A DNA stretch of 64,000 nt from Cryptomeria japonica (taxonomy: Eukaryota > Streptophyta > Pinopsida > Cupressales > Cupressaceae), in NCBI RefSeq assembly GCF_030272615.1, contig NC_081415.1, positions 631,579,041-631,643,040 of the forward strand, written 5' to 3'. This document shows, piece by piece, positions 22,476 through 34,760 of the stretch. How positions within the stretch are numbered: position 1 is the first letter of the stretch; the number at the start of each line of letters is the position of its first letter. The notes beneath the pieces are model-generated. The model searched no databases. It had not been told where the DNA came from and saw nothing but the letters and a program-made list of their open reading frames with translations. The translations under genes were made by a program, and so were the position numbers.

Positions 22476-23500
22476 AATGAACACAAATTCATCTCCTGAA
22501 TTTCCTTTATTCGACTCATCATCTGTCACGCCTTCATCAGCAGCATAATAACACTTCTTCTAATATTTAGGCTTATATGGCTTAAATGGCTTCTTAGGAT
22601 TTCTCTCTCTTTCTAGACACCTTGATGCAAAATTTCCTATCTTATTACATGAAAAAACATTTAAGAGGTAAATTTTCCTTCATACTTATCGACACCTCTA
22701 GGCAATCTTCTAGCAGTAAGTGCTTCAAGCTCCTCAAGCTCTCTTTCTTCATCTTCCATCTCTTTCATTTCTTTCTTATATTTGGATACTCTGGTAGAAC
22801 TTTCTCTCGGATCATATCTCTGCTTTCTGGAAACAGCAACTTTGAATGTAGATTCAGTCTTAGGAAGAGAGTCCAAACTCACTTAGCTCAAAAGTAGTAA
22901 GTTTACCAATCAGCATGTCTCTTGTCACATTTGTCATAGTCTGGATCTCATCAATAGCAGCGACTTTGTGTTTGTAATCGGGAGGCAAGAATCTCAACAC
23001 TTTAACAACAATCTCATATTCTTCTAATAATCCACCATCACATCTCATTCCACACACAAGCTCATTCACTTTTTGCATAAAAGAAGTAATGTTCTCATCT
23101 TCAATTTCTCATATTTTCCCTTCAAGATTTGCAACTTAGCAATCTTCACATGACTATCACCTTCATACAAGGTCTCCAATTTTATCTAGATTTCATGAGC
23201 AATCTCTAAGTCCATCACATGAGTCATTTTAGAATCTGTCAGGGCACTCAACAATGTTTCCTTAGCTCTAATATTGAATTTTGCTTTCTTTATCTCATCT
23301 GGAGTAGTAGAACCATTCTGAGTGACATTACATACATTCTTAGTAATCTTTCAGTACTCTTCTCCAATGCATCTCAAATGACATTGCATCTATCTTTTTT
23401 AGAGAGTGTAGTTCATTCCATCAAATATTGGACTATCCTTCTTAAGAGAAAAGCTTGTCATCCCAAATATCCTCAAGCGATCAAGCTTCTTCCAGAGGAT
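22476..23500 (-). pseudogene. Copia element B: Gag
   Basis: Blocks on the minus strand include VNELVCGMRCDGGLLEEYEIV, VLRFLPPDYKHKVAAIDEIQ and MLIGKLTTFELSEF, the typical copia Gag middle region, then an acidic/Arg-rich stretch (ELEELEALTARRLPRGVDKY). A zinc-knuckle remnant lies near 22660-22615: C-F-S-C-N-K-I-G-N-F-A-S-R-C, needing a one-base frameshift and with Asn in place of the metal-binding His. The N-terminal part up to 23500 is broken by several stops. Confidence 0.8.
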
Positions 23501-23517
23501 CTAGCTCTGATACTAAT
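23501..23517 (-). other. PBS of copia element B
   Basis: The minus strand reads ATTAGTATCAGAGCTAG directly after the LTR. It is one change away from the ATTGGTATCAGAGC methionine-tRNA complement. Confidence 0.8.
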
Positions 23518-24854
23518 TGTTGGCAATAATACAGCAAATTGAGGGGGGGTGAATCAATTTGCACAAAAACTTATTGCAACTTAAACCACAAATCAGATCT
23601 GATAATTAACACACATAACACCAAAGATTTTTTACATGAAAAAACTGATTAAAGGAAAAACTATGGAGGGAACCTACCCACAATAAGATAATACCGTGTT
23701 AGGAGTAAGTGAAACATTACAATGGGGAATGCACATGCATTCAGGCACCCTGCATAGAACTCACTACTCAAACAAGAAACATAGAACGGGCTACAACCCT
23801 TAGGGAAGGCTCACTGACTTGCATGAAATATCACTGACTTACAAAAGCATTTGGACAACAATCCATTTTACATGAACTGTGAAAATAACATCTCCATATG
23901 CCTAGGTACAATTCTCATTAAGCTCACTATCAAATCTTTTGCAATACACTTATTTGGATAACTTTGCACAAATTCCCTACTACTAAATGATTGATACAAT
24001 ATTCACACATAGCATCATTCCTCACAATTATTATTAAATTCATTTATACAAGTCATCAACCCATGAAATGTAGGTCAACTAAACCCTCAACACAAATAAC
24101 AAAAAATAATAACCTCACACGCTACAAAAATACATGCGGACCAAAACAATGTTTACAAAGACATAGTCTAGACCTAAACAACCACTACAAATATGAAACA
24201 CCTCCAAGAATTGTCTCGATCATCCGCAACACGCTCTCATGTCATGAATGTCACATAACATGAAGAACATCACCGGACAAAGAAAATCTCCAATAACACG
24301 CACAATAATCAATGTGGACCACCAATACGCATAGAACATGATCTAGAAACATTCGCAAGCAATGTGAATTGTACCACAACAACCGCAACAACTCGGATTA
24401 CTAGAATCATCATCTTCTCTCTACCGGAGCTCAAGAACACCATCATAACTGACTATCAACCTGAAAGATTCACTTGTGGATTTCTAAATCATGAACCAGT
24501 CTAACTAAGGACACACATCAATGTCCATAATACATCCCACACATCGGCAACTAAAGATATTACAATTCTAGAGCAATATGGAGCATAAAACAAAATATCG
24601 AATAACACGAACAACTGAATAACATCCTCAATGCTGGACCTCATAACTCGATCAAATAAATATGCGAGCCTTTGAAACTTCTGTTGAATTAACTAAAGAT
24701 ATATATCTCAAAACCCATTAATCCACATCAACTCATCTGCAACACACGAGATAAACCAACTTATCCAATTTGACTGCAACACTAAAATACAGAATAATAT
24801 GTTGACATCAATGACAACACATTATTCCAGCAATCTTCCCAACAATCTTTAACA
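23518..24854 (-). repeat. 5' LTR of copia element B (1337 bp)
   Basis: On the minus strand it starts TGTTAAAGATTGTTGGGAAG and ends TTGCCAACA before the PBS. The outer 215 bp match the 3' LTR remnant at 15747-15963. Flanking bases at 24855-24859 are AAGAC; the partner duplication is not available because the 3' side is cut by element A. Confidence 0.85.
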
Positions 24855-25769
24855 AAGACATCATTTCTAATTCATTTGATCATCTTTGCACACCTTAACT
24901 TTTCATACTCTAGCAATTGTATCATTCCAATCCAAGAGCGTCAATTTATAGTAAGTTGTCTTCAAGTATGTTGTAATGATGGATTTTGTTATTATTTATC
25001 ATGTTATTACATCAACACATGGAGGAATTATCTAAAGAGAATTGAATCATCAATAAATGATATAATCATTTAATTTTAGGATTTCATTTCAAATTTAGCC
25101 TCTACCCTACCAGGGGTAAACTCTCTTTTCTAGTCAATCATTGATTTAATGGAGGTTAAAACCTACATGGGTTTTGATTTAAGTAATCCCCTATACATCC
25201 TAACGCCATTTTCATCTTCCTTTATGCATTTGCTTGTTCAAGTACAGGTTCCAAATCAAATCTGTAGATACAAGAGCATTGTGCAGACTGACACAAAGGT
25301 TACGAAAGTAAAAGAAATAGAAAACACCTAAACTATGTCAATTAGCGCTATATTTGTCTCATTTTGGCCTCAAATTTGGAGGGAAGGTAGAATGAAGGTT
25401 TCTAATCCCAAATCTGACATTCATTTTCACCTAGATACATATCAAGACTATGGTGCCTAACTCCAGTGACCAACCATTCTAAGCTCTTCTTACTATCATA
25501 GGTTCCTCTCTATACCTCATTTCTAATTTTGTACATCTTAGTTGATTTTCAATCTTGTATTTATGTCGATTTTAATCAATTTTCTACAATTTTACCTAGT
25601 TATTGCATCATTTATTGTCTTTATCATACCTAATGAACATTCAAAAGGGAATAATTAATCATCAATGCCTAGCTCTCCTAAGGTGCTAAAGTGGATTCTA
25701 ATTGGTTGTTACCCCATGAAAGAGTTTGGAAATGGTTCCTAGTTTGCATTCTTAGACTAGACTTCATTT
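24855..25769. other. Unassigned 0.9-kb stretch right of copia B
   Basis: No protein frame that I recognise on either strand. Short CTACCCTACCAGGGGTAAAC and TTGATTTAATGGAGGTTAAAACC pieces have no partner elsewhere in the window. It may be a degraded upstream part of the Tat-type element that continues at 25770, or an older insertion. Confidence 0.3.
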
Positions 25770-26167
25770 TCCTACATTTCACCTTAAAAATGTGTATTTG
25801 GTGTGGATAGTAAGAACTATTAGGATTCATTGTTTCACATCATGGTATTGAAGTAGGCACAGAGAAAATTAATGTTAAACATGCCACCTCTAAAAAAATA
25901 GCTAGACTTTGTATCTTACAAGGAAATATTCAAGCTATTCTATAGTTTGTTTTACATTTAGCAGATTAAACTTTTTATTTCACCCAATTGCTTAAGAAAT
26001 ATTTTCATTTTAATTAGAATGAGAATTTTCAAAAAATAATTGATGATTTAAAGTAGTATTTAAAAAACCCTCCTATTCTCCAATCGACAATCTTTGGACA
26101 GCTCTTCCTCCTTTATATTACATCTAATGCTCTTACAACATTATTGGCACAACATGATGATGAAGGC
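25770..26167 (+). pseudogene. Tat-type Ty3/gypsy element E: RT C-terminus and RNase H start
   Basis: Plus-strand blocks with stops and frame changes: LLGFIVSHHGIEV (RT palm end), then TSKKIARLCILQGNIQAI, LADXTFYFTQLLKKYFHF and YLKNPPILQS (the connection region), and ITSNALTTLLAQHDDEG (RNase H start). This order and these motifs are typical of Ty3/gypsy. The frame is interrupted at 26167 by the 26168-30385 insert and resumes at 30391 with KEHVVYYI. The catalytic half of RT lies upstream and is not recognisable in the window. Confidence 0.8.
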
Positions 26168-29100
26168 TATAATGCCCCACCAGGAAACCCCGAAGGGATT
26201 AAGCCATAACACAAGAATAGAGTGCAATAATTTTATTTTTTTAAGTTACACAACATTAAGATACAACAAGATATCAAAGATTTAGATTACATAGTGGAAG
26301 ACATCAACTAACACCTAAAGAGTTTCCTAACGTGATTACTTAATTACACATTTAACTTAACTCACACTAATAAATCCAATAAGTTGATTTTCTTTAAAAT
26401 GAGATAATTCTTAAACAAGGATAATTTCTTTCAGAAGATGAAAATATAAATTACATGCTAATGTTTATCCATTATGATTCATTCATACTTTACATTCAAG
26501 CTTTTCATTAAAATATAAGCCATGCATCTAATATTCTAACACACAAGAATTTCATCATAAACTTATGAGATCTTTTCATGCATACTTAATTTTCTTAACA
26601 ACAATTGAATATATCCCACTACTCTAAGTTGCATTCCTTCATGATACAATTTACTGCATTTTAAAAGATGATTGCATATATGCATGTATGATAAATCTCA
26701 TCTAAACCACTCATGCATTTGATCAAAATGGCATTCATACATGCTAACACTAAACATGAAATATAAGAAATAAAAGCATCACATAACACCAAGATGATCT
26801 CGGAGTTCACCCCTAAAGGGCTACATCTCTAGGTTTGCTCAACTACATGACCCCTCTGATAATTAATAAAGTTACGAATACATGAGGTTCTCATTATTTG
26901 CAATCCGGCCATCAAGGCGAAACATAATCAATATACAAACGACCGCATCGATTAACAAATACATAAACGATCCATGAAAAGGAAAGGATCCAGCTGAACA
27001 TAATCAAAGCTAATACAAAGGTCTATCTGAACATTCACAAAACTGAGTCATCACCACCCAAGGTCTAACATGAAACCCGATACTCACAAGGGCATAGACA
27101 ATAGGACGACCCACAAACGTACTCCTAACAGGACAATACGACAACACACTAGCGAACGTAGGGACAAGTGTCATCACACATCCTGGTATGGTTACCATGG
27201 CAGGTCTTCATAGGTCCCGGCCTCATACACTGGGTTACCCTGGCAACCTAATCCGAACCTCCAACCCATCCAAGCCTCATGTGGACCCACACATCCTTTC
27301 ATGAAGACAAGGATGATGGTTTGCCATATCAGGCCTTCTCACAGCATGTCGAGTCTATGTTAGCACTCATCCAATGTGTGAGGCACAATTATCTTACTTA
27401 GAGATTAACATTCTAATCTACTGTTAGGTTATCACTTATTAGACTCACTTTCGATGGGTTACCCAGCAGCCACTTTAGGTGCGGCCCCCAATCGAAAGCC
27501 ACTTTCCTATATGCCACTAGACTATACTCAGACGAACTCAAAAACCAAGGAATACACATGGTCAGACGAACGGAGTTCAAAAAGGAGGGAACATCCATTT
27601 GGTCAAACACGACTCAAAAGAGGTACACTTACTGACGGTACTCTAACCAAAGGCCTGACCAACTATGGTCAACCACGAATCATCATTCGACACCCACATA
27701 AAGGATATGACCATCTACGACACCACCACAATACAACAGTCAACTCAGAACTGAGGACTGGAATAGGTACCCAAATCAATCCATACGACAGGGTCCAATC
27801 TAACAAATCAAAACTTGCCATTACTTAAGCAAAAGCGAAAACAGAAATTAAACTCGCATAGGCAATAACCAGCAGAAACATTTTTTTCCGAAATGATTTA
27901 AACATTAAAAGTTGATCAAGTTTTCTACATGATCTATATTAGATTGCAGTTATCTACCTCATCTAGGTATAGGTTGTTATTGGTTTTCTAACTCTCTAAG
28001 GTTCATTGCATCGAACACACATAATAAGCCATAATGAGTTCTTAAACCAAGTTCACATTAATATAATCAGACAATCATTAACCAATTAAATAAGATATTT
28101 AATCTTCAATTAAAACATCAATGACATACTGGTTCAAAATAAATCCTACAAATTTGTCTTTTCCAGAACCAATTTACACTATACAGATCAAGGAAATATA
28201 CATATTTAAGGAAGCCAAATAAAGAAAATCCATTCCCAGATTAATAGATTGTTTCCTTGAGCATATAAAGAAAATTACTAAAATTAACTATTAATTAATG
28301 AATATATTTATTAATCCACAATTAATAAAATATAACAAATTAATAATTAATAATGGAATTAACAAATTAAGTATTTAATTACAAAAATATGCATTAATAA
28401 TAAAATACAATTTTGAAAATTAATTAATGTATATTGCCTCTCATACAATTAATTAATTACAACTAATCATAATTTATTAATTAATTGCCATATTTAAGCT
28501 TTATTAAAACTTAATTTAAAAATCATATTTAATAATAATAAATTATTATTATATATATATATTTTTAACTAAAAAAAATATATTAAAAAAAACATTTTTA
28601 ATTTGTAAGTATATAAAAAAAATATGGGGGAGGGTTCCCACATGGACCCCAACGTGCCCCCCCCCCCTTGGGAGCTCACGCTTCCCCTTGGGGAAGCGTT
28701 GCTTCCCAATGGGAGCATGCAGCCCCCATGGGGAGCGTTGTTGCTCCCAAAGGGACGCAGCACAACACTCCTCCACGAGGTGGGCGGGGGGGGGGGGGTT
28801 TAATATTTTTTTAATTAATATTTTTATAAAAAAAAATTTACTGTCAAAAACAAAACACAGTAAAAAAAATAAAGACCCAGCAACATGTTTTTATTTTATT
28901 TTTTATAAAAAGATTTAAAGCAAATCAAAACCATTAAAAATTTTGATTGATATTAATCTTTTATCCAAAAGACAAACCCCCATTTTTTTTAAACAGTCTC
29001 ATCTTGAGACTTAAAATGAAAATTTCCAGAAACAATGCCATACTGGCAAAATGATAAGGATTAACATCCATTATCCAAACCCAGGTTGATTTATCTAAAT

Positions 29101-30385
29101 GAAGCTTGGATTGAAAGCATTTATTTGGGATTTTATCAAATTTTCAATGTAACCAGCCAATCTAAGTTTATTTTTTATTTTTAAAACAATCAGAGCAACC
29201 ATGATCTAAACTTGGAATGGAAACAAATGAGAAGGGTTTGAATTGGAAATAAACTTACAACTATTTCATTTTCCCCAAATAGCTAAGATTTTTTTTCAAT
29301 TTTCACAAACATAATCCTTCAAAATCCAAAACAATTTCTGATAAACAAGGAAACCAAAAAATATAAACCAGAATCTTACCTCATATAGCAATCCTGGAAA
29401 AGATTTAGAGAGGAGCCCAACCTGCAGGCTCAAGAAATTTCTCCTCCTCCAAAACCCCCAAATTTTCCTCCAAAATATTTTTCCAACAATAATTTCTCCA
29501 AAAATATCAATCCCCAATATTTTCCAAAAGTCTAGGTTATATGGAAAAGTTTGACCAAAAATCTTATTTTTGGATTTAAAATTTTTATTTAAAATAAATC
29601 ACAAAAATCTTTATTTTCCAACTATATCAATATATTTACTTGATTTTCAATCTAAAATTGATTTCTTCAATTAACTGAAATTAACCTTTCTAATTTAAAA
29701 AGCCAACAGAATACAATTAATTCTATTGCAATTAAATTTAAAAGTTTCCTTTCATAAGCATAAACAAAATATATTTAATATTTAAAATTAACCATTTACT
29801 TGAACTTGCTACCAAACTGACTCGAGCAATTCAAATAGGGATTAAACACATAAGGAAACCCTGTTTAATCTAGTCCATTAATCTTTAATGCACGAACACA
29901 TATTTAATTATATTAAATACTAAGGGCCAATTACTCAATTTCACCATACACACCAAACACGCAACCCAAGAAGCCAAACAGACAGACGACTCGCTTACCC
30001 AACCAAAGGGGATACTGACAAGGCTCACTTGAGCACAACTATGGTCAAACGAGGTTATCACGACCACCTAATCCAACTCTAAGGATTAAAAAGGTACATT
30101 CAAACCTGCAAATCCAAGTGGAGATGAACCTCGCACCCATGCGACACTGTACCTGAAATCTCCTGCAACCAAGAGTCATACATGCATACATATATAAACT
30201 TAATGAAAGCGTTAGCCCGATATTAATACCATGAAATAAGAACACTAAATAACTTGCATACAACTGTGTGAAAACCACATTAACAAATATGCACTAAATC
30301 AACACATCTAACTATAATCATTATATTATGATAAACTAACCAAGGTCAAACCGAGATTAGGAATTGATTAGGGTAGGGTACTACA
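26168..30385. mobile_element. 4.2-kb TSD-flanked insertion (giant solo LTR or non-autonomous element)
   Basis: It is flanked by a perfect 5-bp duplication AAGGC (26163-26167 and 30386-30390). The ends read TATAATGCCCCACC and GGTAGGGTACTACA, consistent with an LTR once starting TGTAATGCC and ending TACA. Removing the insert and one AAGGC restores the RNase H frame of element E (DDEG then KEHVV), so the boundaries are exact. I find no second LTR copy, PBS, PPT or coding frame within it. The simplest reading is an unusually long solo LTR; a large non-coding element is the alternative. It carries a GC-rich hairpin island at 28625-28800. Confidence 0.75.
28625..28800. repeat. GC-rich hairpin island between C11 and G13 runs
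   Basis: Within AT-rich DNA, a run of 11 C (28657-28667) and a run of 13 G (28786-28798) face each other as an inverted pair. Between them is a hairpin with 10-bp perfect arms and a TT loop, ACGCTTCCCC and GGGGAAGCGT (28678-28699), followed by further CTTCCCAATGGGAG and CCCCCATGGGG near-palindromes. Frames across it are not credible proteins. Confidence 0.75.
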
Positions 30386-31130
30386 AAGGCAAAGAACATG
30401 TTGTGTACTATATCAGAAGCACATTGTTTGATTATGAAGTCATATATTCTACAATTGAGAAATTATTTCTCATTTTTGTGTTTGCAATGCATAAGATGAG
30501 ACATTATCTTCTTAATGCTAAAATGCATGTCACTATAAAATTTGACCTATTGAAACATATCTTTTCTAAGATTGATCTTTTAGGACACTCACTAGGTGGG
30601 CAATTTTATTAACAAATTTTGATTTTAAGTTTTCCTCTAAAAATGAAATTAAGGGTCAACTATTGACCAATCATTTAGATGAATCTCCTTCACCATTCGC
30701 TCTTCCAAATCAAGACTCATTTCGTGATGGCCATGTCCTTCTATTGGATCTTGATCAAAGTTCAAATATGTTCTTTGGTGGTTCTATATGTTGAACTAGC
30801 TCAAGTGCAAGTGATATTTTAATACCTCCCTTAAGCAATTCAATTCCTGTATCTTACCATCTCAATTTTTTATGTACCAACAAGAGTGCAGAGTATGAAG
30901 CCCTTATTGCTAGCTTGCATGCTTTGTTGTCTCTAAACATTCAACATCTTTGTATCTTTGATGAATCATAGATGATTATAATCACTAGATCTTACCAAGA
31001 AAAGTAAGATAAGTTATCTCAGTATAGATACTTAGCCTTATCGTTGGTGAAGCATTTCTCTTCTTTCACCATTGGCACAATCTCATGGTAGAATGATAAT
31101 TGACATGTAGATGCAATGATAAGTGTTACA
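30386..31130 (+). pseudogene. Tat element E: RNase H remainder and second (archaeal-type) RNase H
   Basis: First part: KEHVVYYIRSTLFDYEV, IEKLFLIFVFAMHKMRHYLL and FDLLKHIFSK, the end of the ordinary Ty3/gypsy RNase H. After a broken linker comes the additional RNase H that marks the Tat lineage: MFFGGSIC (canonical DGS changed to GGS), ILIPPLSNSIPVSYHLNF, then CTNKSAEYEALIASLHALL with the catalytic Glu, and IQHLCIFDES where GDS is expected. Two of the acidic sites are altered and stops are present. The presence of both RNase H domains in tandem is the main evidence for Tat. Confidence 0.82.
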
Positions 31131-32452
31131 TCCCTTATGTCTTGTGAGGTTTCATCCATGGATTACCAATTTGTCATTCATAATCTCTCATCACTAGCTA
31201 TTGCTAAAATTTCCTCTAAAGTTTCTTTTTGTTATCACATTGGATCAAATAAATGGTACTCCCAAATATTTCAATATTTGAGTGATGATACCTTTCCAAA
31301 TCTCTCATCTAAAATTGTCTGAGCTTGTATTTGTAAGCTCAGAGAATGTTACATTATCTTACACAACATTATTTATTTTTTAGGCTATAATGGTCTCATT
31401 CATTGATGTCTTAATAAATTAGAGATCCTCATTACCCTTGAGCAAACACATTTTGGTTCCTACAAAGGGGATTTTGGTGGTTGATATTTCATTCAAAAGT
31501 TTCTCCATATGGGTTACTATTGGAAAATTATGGAGCAAGATTCTTTATCTTTCATCAAAATGGGCTCTCAATGTCAACAACATAACAATTTGATTCAAGA
31601 TCCTTCCCACAAAACTCGAGCCTAGGTGTCCTCTTGGTCATTTTTCTGTGTGGGGGCTTGGATCTTATTGGAAAAAATTTCACCTTCCTTTCAAGGACAT
31701 GTTTTCATCATCACATCTACAAACTACTTCATGAAATGGGTCAAAATAATTCCACTTTGTTCCACGACTACTAAAGTAATTTGTGTTTTTCTTCTCAATA
31801 ACATCATCTCTCAATTTGGTCTACCTTCTGATTTGGTTCATGATAATGGTACATCATTTAAGAACAAACTAGTGAATAGGTTCCTAGAGAGCTTCCACAT
31901 TCAACATCACTTCTCTACACCTTTTTATTCTCAATCAAATGATCAAGCATAAGCTTCTAACAAAATAATTGAGAAAATCCTTCAAAAACAATTAATAAAC
32001 ACTACAATAATTAGCACACTCAACTCTCTTATGCATTATGTTCTTACCAAATGAGTGTTTGTACGGCTATGGATAGCACACCATACAATCTTATATATGG
32101 TACCGATGCAATCATGCGTTTGGAGATAGAAAATCCTTTATCGTGAATTTATCTCAATGACATATTTGATAAAAATTCTTATAGAGAACAAAGAATTCAA
32201 CAACTTGAGATGCTTGATGAATGACACATACACACTCTTGAACATCTTTCAGTTAGTGACTTGGTGCTCTATGAGAATCAACACAATATGAACTATCCTC
32301 CAGATGAAAAAGGAAAGTTTAGTCCAAACGGGTTAGAACCTTACATCATCATCAAAGTCTATGGATTGGGTGCATATAGATTTTCTATAATAGACAATAT
32401 GCATTTTAAAGGACCCATCAATGTTATCTATTTATGTAGATTTTATGTTTAA
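31131..32452 (+). pseudogene. Tat element E: integrase
   Basis: Zinc-binding region remnants: THFGSYKGDFGG, FLHMGYYWKIMEQDS, KMGSQCQQHNN. Catalytic core (31626-31952): HVFIITSTNYFMKWVKIIPL, where the first Asp of TDYF is Asn, then VHDNGTSFKNKLV with the second Asp, and HHFSTPFYSQSNDQA, after which the Glu position is lost at a stop. C-terminal region (32261-32452): VLYENQHNMNYPPDEKGKF, NGLEPYIIIKVYGLGAYRF and PINVIYLCRFYV. All blocks match Ty3/gypsy integrase in order; several stops lie between them, so it is inactive. Confidence 0.85.
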
Positions 32453-33082
32453 GTATGCAAATATATTTATTAAATCATGTTATCAATGGTATGCTAATAT
32501 ATTTATTAAAGCATGTTATGTAAGAATAGCTAAGTTTCTTATCTATTTTGCATAGAAGTTGATGATCAACCATAGGAACCAGGAATCATTTGCAAGCAAA
32601 ACACCTATCACACAAAAGAGATCAAGCAAATATTGTATTCTCTATAACAACTTATGTATTATGCACAAAGAATGATTGAAGATTCAATATTGGAGATACA
32701 ATTACAATGAATGAAAGAATTCTTATAAAGGATTAATGGAACCCTAGGTGCAAACCCTAATGCTAAAATTAGAAGAACAAAAGCAATGCAAAGTAGGAGC
32801 TAAATTAAGCTTGACTATGTCTAGATCTATTGTTCGAAAAACACTTTAGAAAATAAAAAGCACCTAAGTTTACCTTGAGTGAAAAAGAAATTAAATGAGC
32901 TAATTAATAAATAATTAGATAATTGTCCTAAAATTACTCTAATACCCCCCCTAAGATTAACTCAGGGATAAACTGAAAAGCTAATGATGATGTGAAATGC
33001 ATGCATAAATGAATCTCGACAACTAGGTTTGATTAGATACTTATATATAAATGAGTCTCGACAACTAAGCTTGATTGGATAT
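32453..33082. other. 3' non-coding part after element E integrase
   Basis: Contains two local duplications: TATATTTATTAAA(T/G)CATGTTAT (near 32462 and 32498) and a 34-bp unit AAATGA(A/G)TCTCGACAACTA (near 33009 and 33049). No polypurine tract is visible directly before the LTR start at 33083, so the junction may be rearranged. Confidence 0.4.
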
Positions 33083-34295
33083 TGTAACATCATAAATTGC
33101 ACCCCATGCAATTCCACACTACGTAGGGGCCTTTGCTTTAGGCCGATGGGAGAACCCCTTCACCTTTTTGTCTGTTGCCCATTTGGTTTTCCATATCAAC
33201 CTCACCTTTATCTTTTTCCCAACTCTACTAACTATTTGACTTGTAGATGCCTACATGCCACGAAGATGTTCCCACGCCTATCTAGTGTCCTGCAAATATG
33301 CAATCTAAAGGTGGTCATTGGAGCATTACGCCTACGCTTGGCAAATCTTGTAACACCCCTTGCAATGCACATTGACATGGATTTTGCTTGTAGGTTGCAT
33401 ATCGTGCCCTTGTAGCTTCATTTTTGCTCTCACTGGCTCTCTAATTGATCTCTCTCACGATTACTCACATTCAAATCATTCTCTTCAACATTCTAAGCAA
33501 TTTTGTAAGCATTCTATTGACTCTCATTGTTATACTTTGTACTCGAGACTCTACATGTTTTGTAGAGGATTCCATATTTCTTTTCCCATCCGACAAGCTT
33601 TTTGTTTTTGGGTGTGGAAGGGGAGTTCTTCTCTTCTCATTCTGCACTATCATTTTATTTATCTCCCTAGCATATCTATTGTCTCTTTTTACTTTTCTCA
33701 TCTATTGGTTTATCTATCTATCTACCTAGCTATTCGTGGAGGTGGAAACACCAAAACAAAGATCTAATTATGACAAACCTCTAAAACACAACGCCAACAT
33801 TTTTCCTTTGTCTTGCGTGTAGGTTGCTAAGAAGATCGATCAATGTTGGAGGTCTCATTCATGGACTGATTGTGAGACTGGATCGATTGTTGTTGGAGGC
33901 TTCATTCATGGACTAATTGAGAGACTATATTTGCCTTTTCCTTTATACTTCTATTAAATATTTACAATCATTTTACTTTATGTCGTACATTTACCTCATT
34001 TAAATGCATTAAAACATGTCACATTGTATTTACTGGTATCGAACTTTGAACTCTATCCATATGGGACGCCAACATGCCACATTGTCATCCAAGACTTGCA
34101 CATGGGTCCTTGAGCAAAGAGTTCACGGAGGTCATCAGAAGATCCCTATGAAACATGTCTAGTGTTATCTACTAACACTTGACAACCTTTGTGCTTTGTG
34201 CTTATCTCGAGTTGAGAGGTTGATTAAGTCCTCGAGAGGTTATCTAACACCTTTCAAAGGGGCTTACTTTCCCACTCCCTTTTCCTAAGAGAACC
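33083..34295 (+). repeat. LTR remnant of the TGTAGCGTCGTAAATT family
   Basis: It starts TGTAACATCATAAATTGCACC, a decayed form of the LTR start at 18025, and contains CTATTCGTGGAGGTGGAAACACC at 33730, matching the conserved block at 18981 in that LTR. The right end is approximate. It may be the 3' LTR of element E, given orientation and position. Confidence 0.6.
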
Positions 34296-34310
34296 CTCTT
34301 GCCACAACCT

Positions 34311-34760
34311 CACTTTTTGAAGTTCTCAATGTTGTCATCTCCAAAATGCTTGATTTTGTAAAGCCATGTGGAACTCACAATTAATTTCCCTTTTGATCTT
34401 TGCCAAAGTTGTCGATCTACTACTCAAAAGCTAGAAGGCTCTAAATATATGATGGTACTCATTGATGGTGTAGTTTGGAAACTTCTTTAAAGGCCTACTC
34501 TTCTTAAATGTGTTCCTAGGAATCTTAGCATGAAGGCAGTAAAGTCTTGTTGTTCTAAATTCAAAACAACTAATATATTCGAAGACAAAAAATCAACCTT
34601 CAAAGCTTTGTGCACCTCATCCTCTTTTATTGGAATGGGTTCATAGAACTTCCTAGATGCAAAGTCTTCCTTAAACTTTAAATCCCTACTAACTACTAGC
34701 TTTTCTACTCTATAATATAGACCTTGTAGGCCTTAGAAATTTCAATAAAACCCACAAAAG
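34311..34760 (-). pseudogene. Copia fragment: integrase C-terminus, linker and RT start
   Basis: A nearly continuous minus-strand frame without a start codon: FVGFIEISKAYKVYIIE, then KLVVSRDLKFKEDFASRKFYE and PIPIKEDE (integrase C-terminal tail), a linker containing YLEPSSF, and VSSTWLYKIKHFGDDNIENF (RT start, normally a KWIYKIKH.ADGSIEKYK-type block). One to two stops and one frame change. It belongs to a copia family different from elements B and C. No LTRs for it are visible in the neighbourhood. Confidence 0.7.

Larger units (their letters stand above)
15747..24854 (-). mobile_element. Ty1/copia element B with nested insertions
   Basis: Right to left: 5' LTR (24854-23518), PBS, Gag, protease, GAG-pre-integrase, integrase, reverse transcriptase, RNase H, PPT and the first 217 bp of the 3' LTR, where element A is inserted. 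A solo LTR (21303-22470) lies between Gag and protease, and an LTR deletion derivative (17872-19680) lies in the IN-RT linker. Without these the element would be about 6.1 kb to this point. Integrase has lost a catalytic Asp and RT carries a changed YVDD box, so the copy is dead. Confidence 0.9.

Noticed and set aside
28549-28918. Short frames across the GC-rich island on both strands
   Set aside because: Composition is driven by homopolymers and hairpins, there is no motif, and the two strands give equally open frames.
33360-33767. 135-codon plus-strand frame with hydrophobic stretches
   Set aside because: It lies in the LTR remnant 33083-34295, has T-rich codons only, overlaps other equally long frames and shows no motif.
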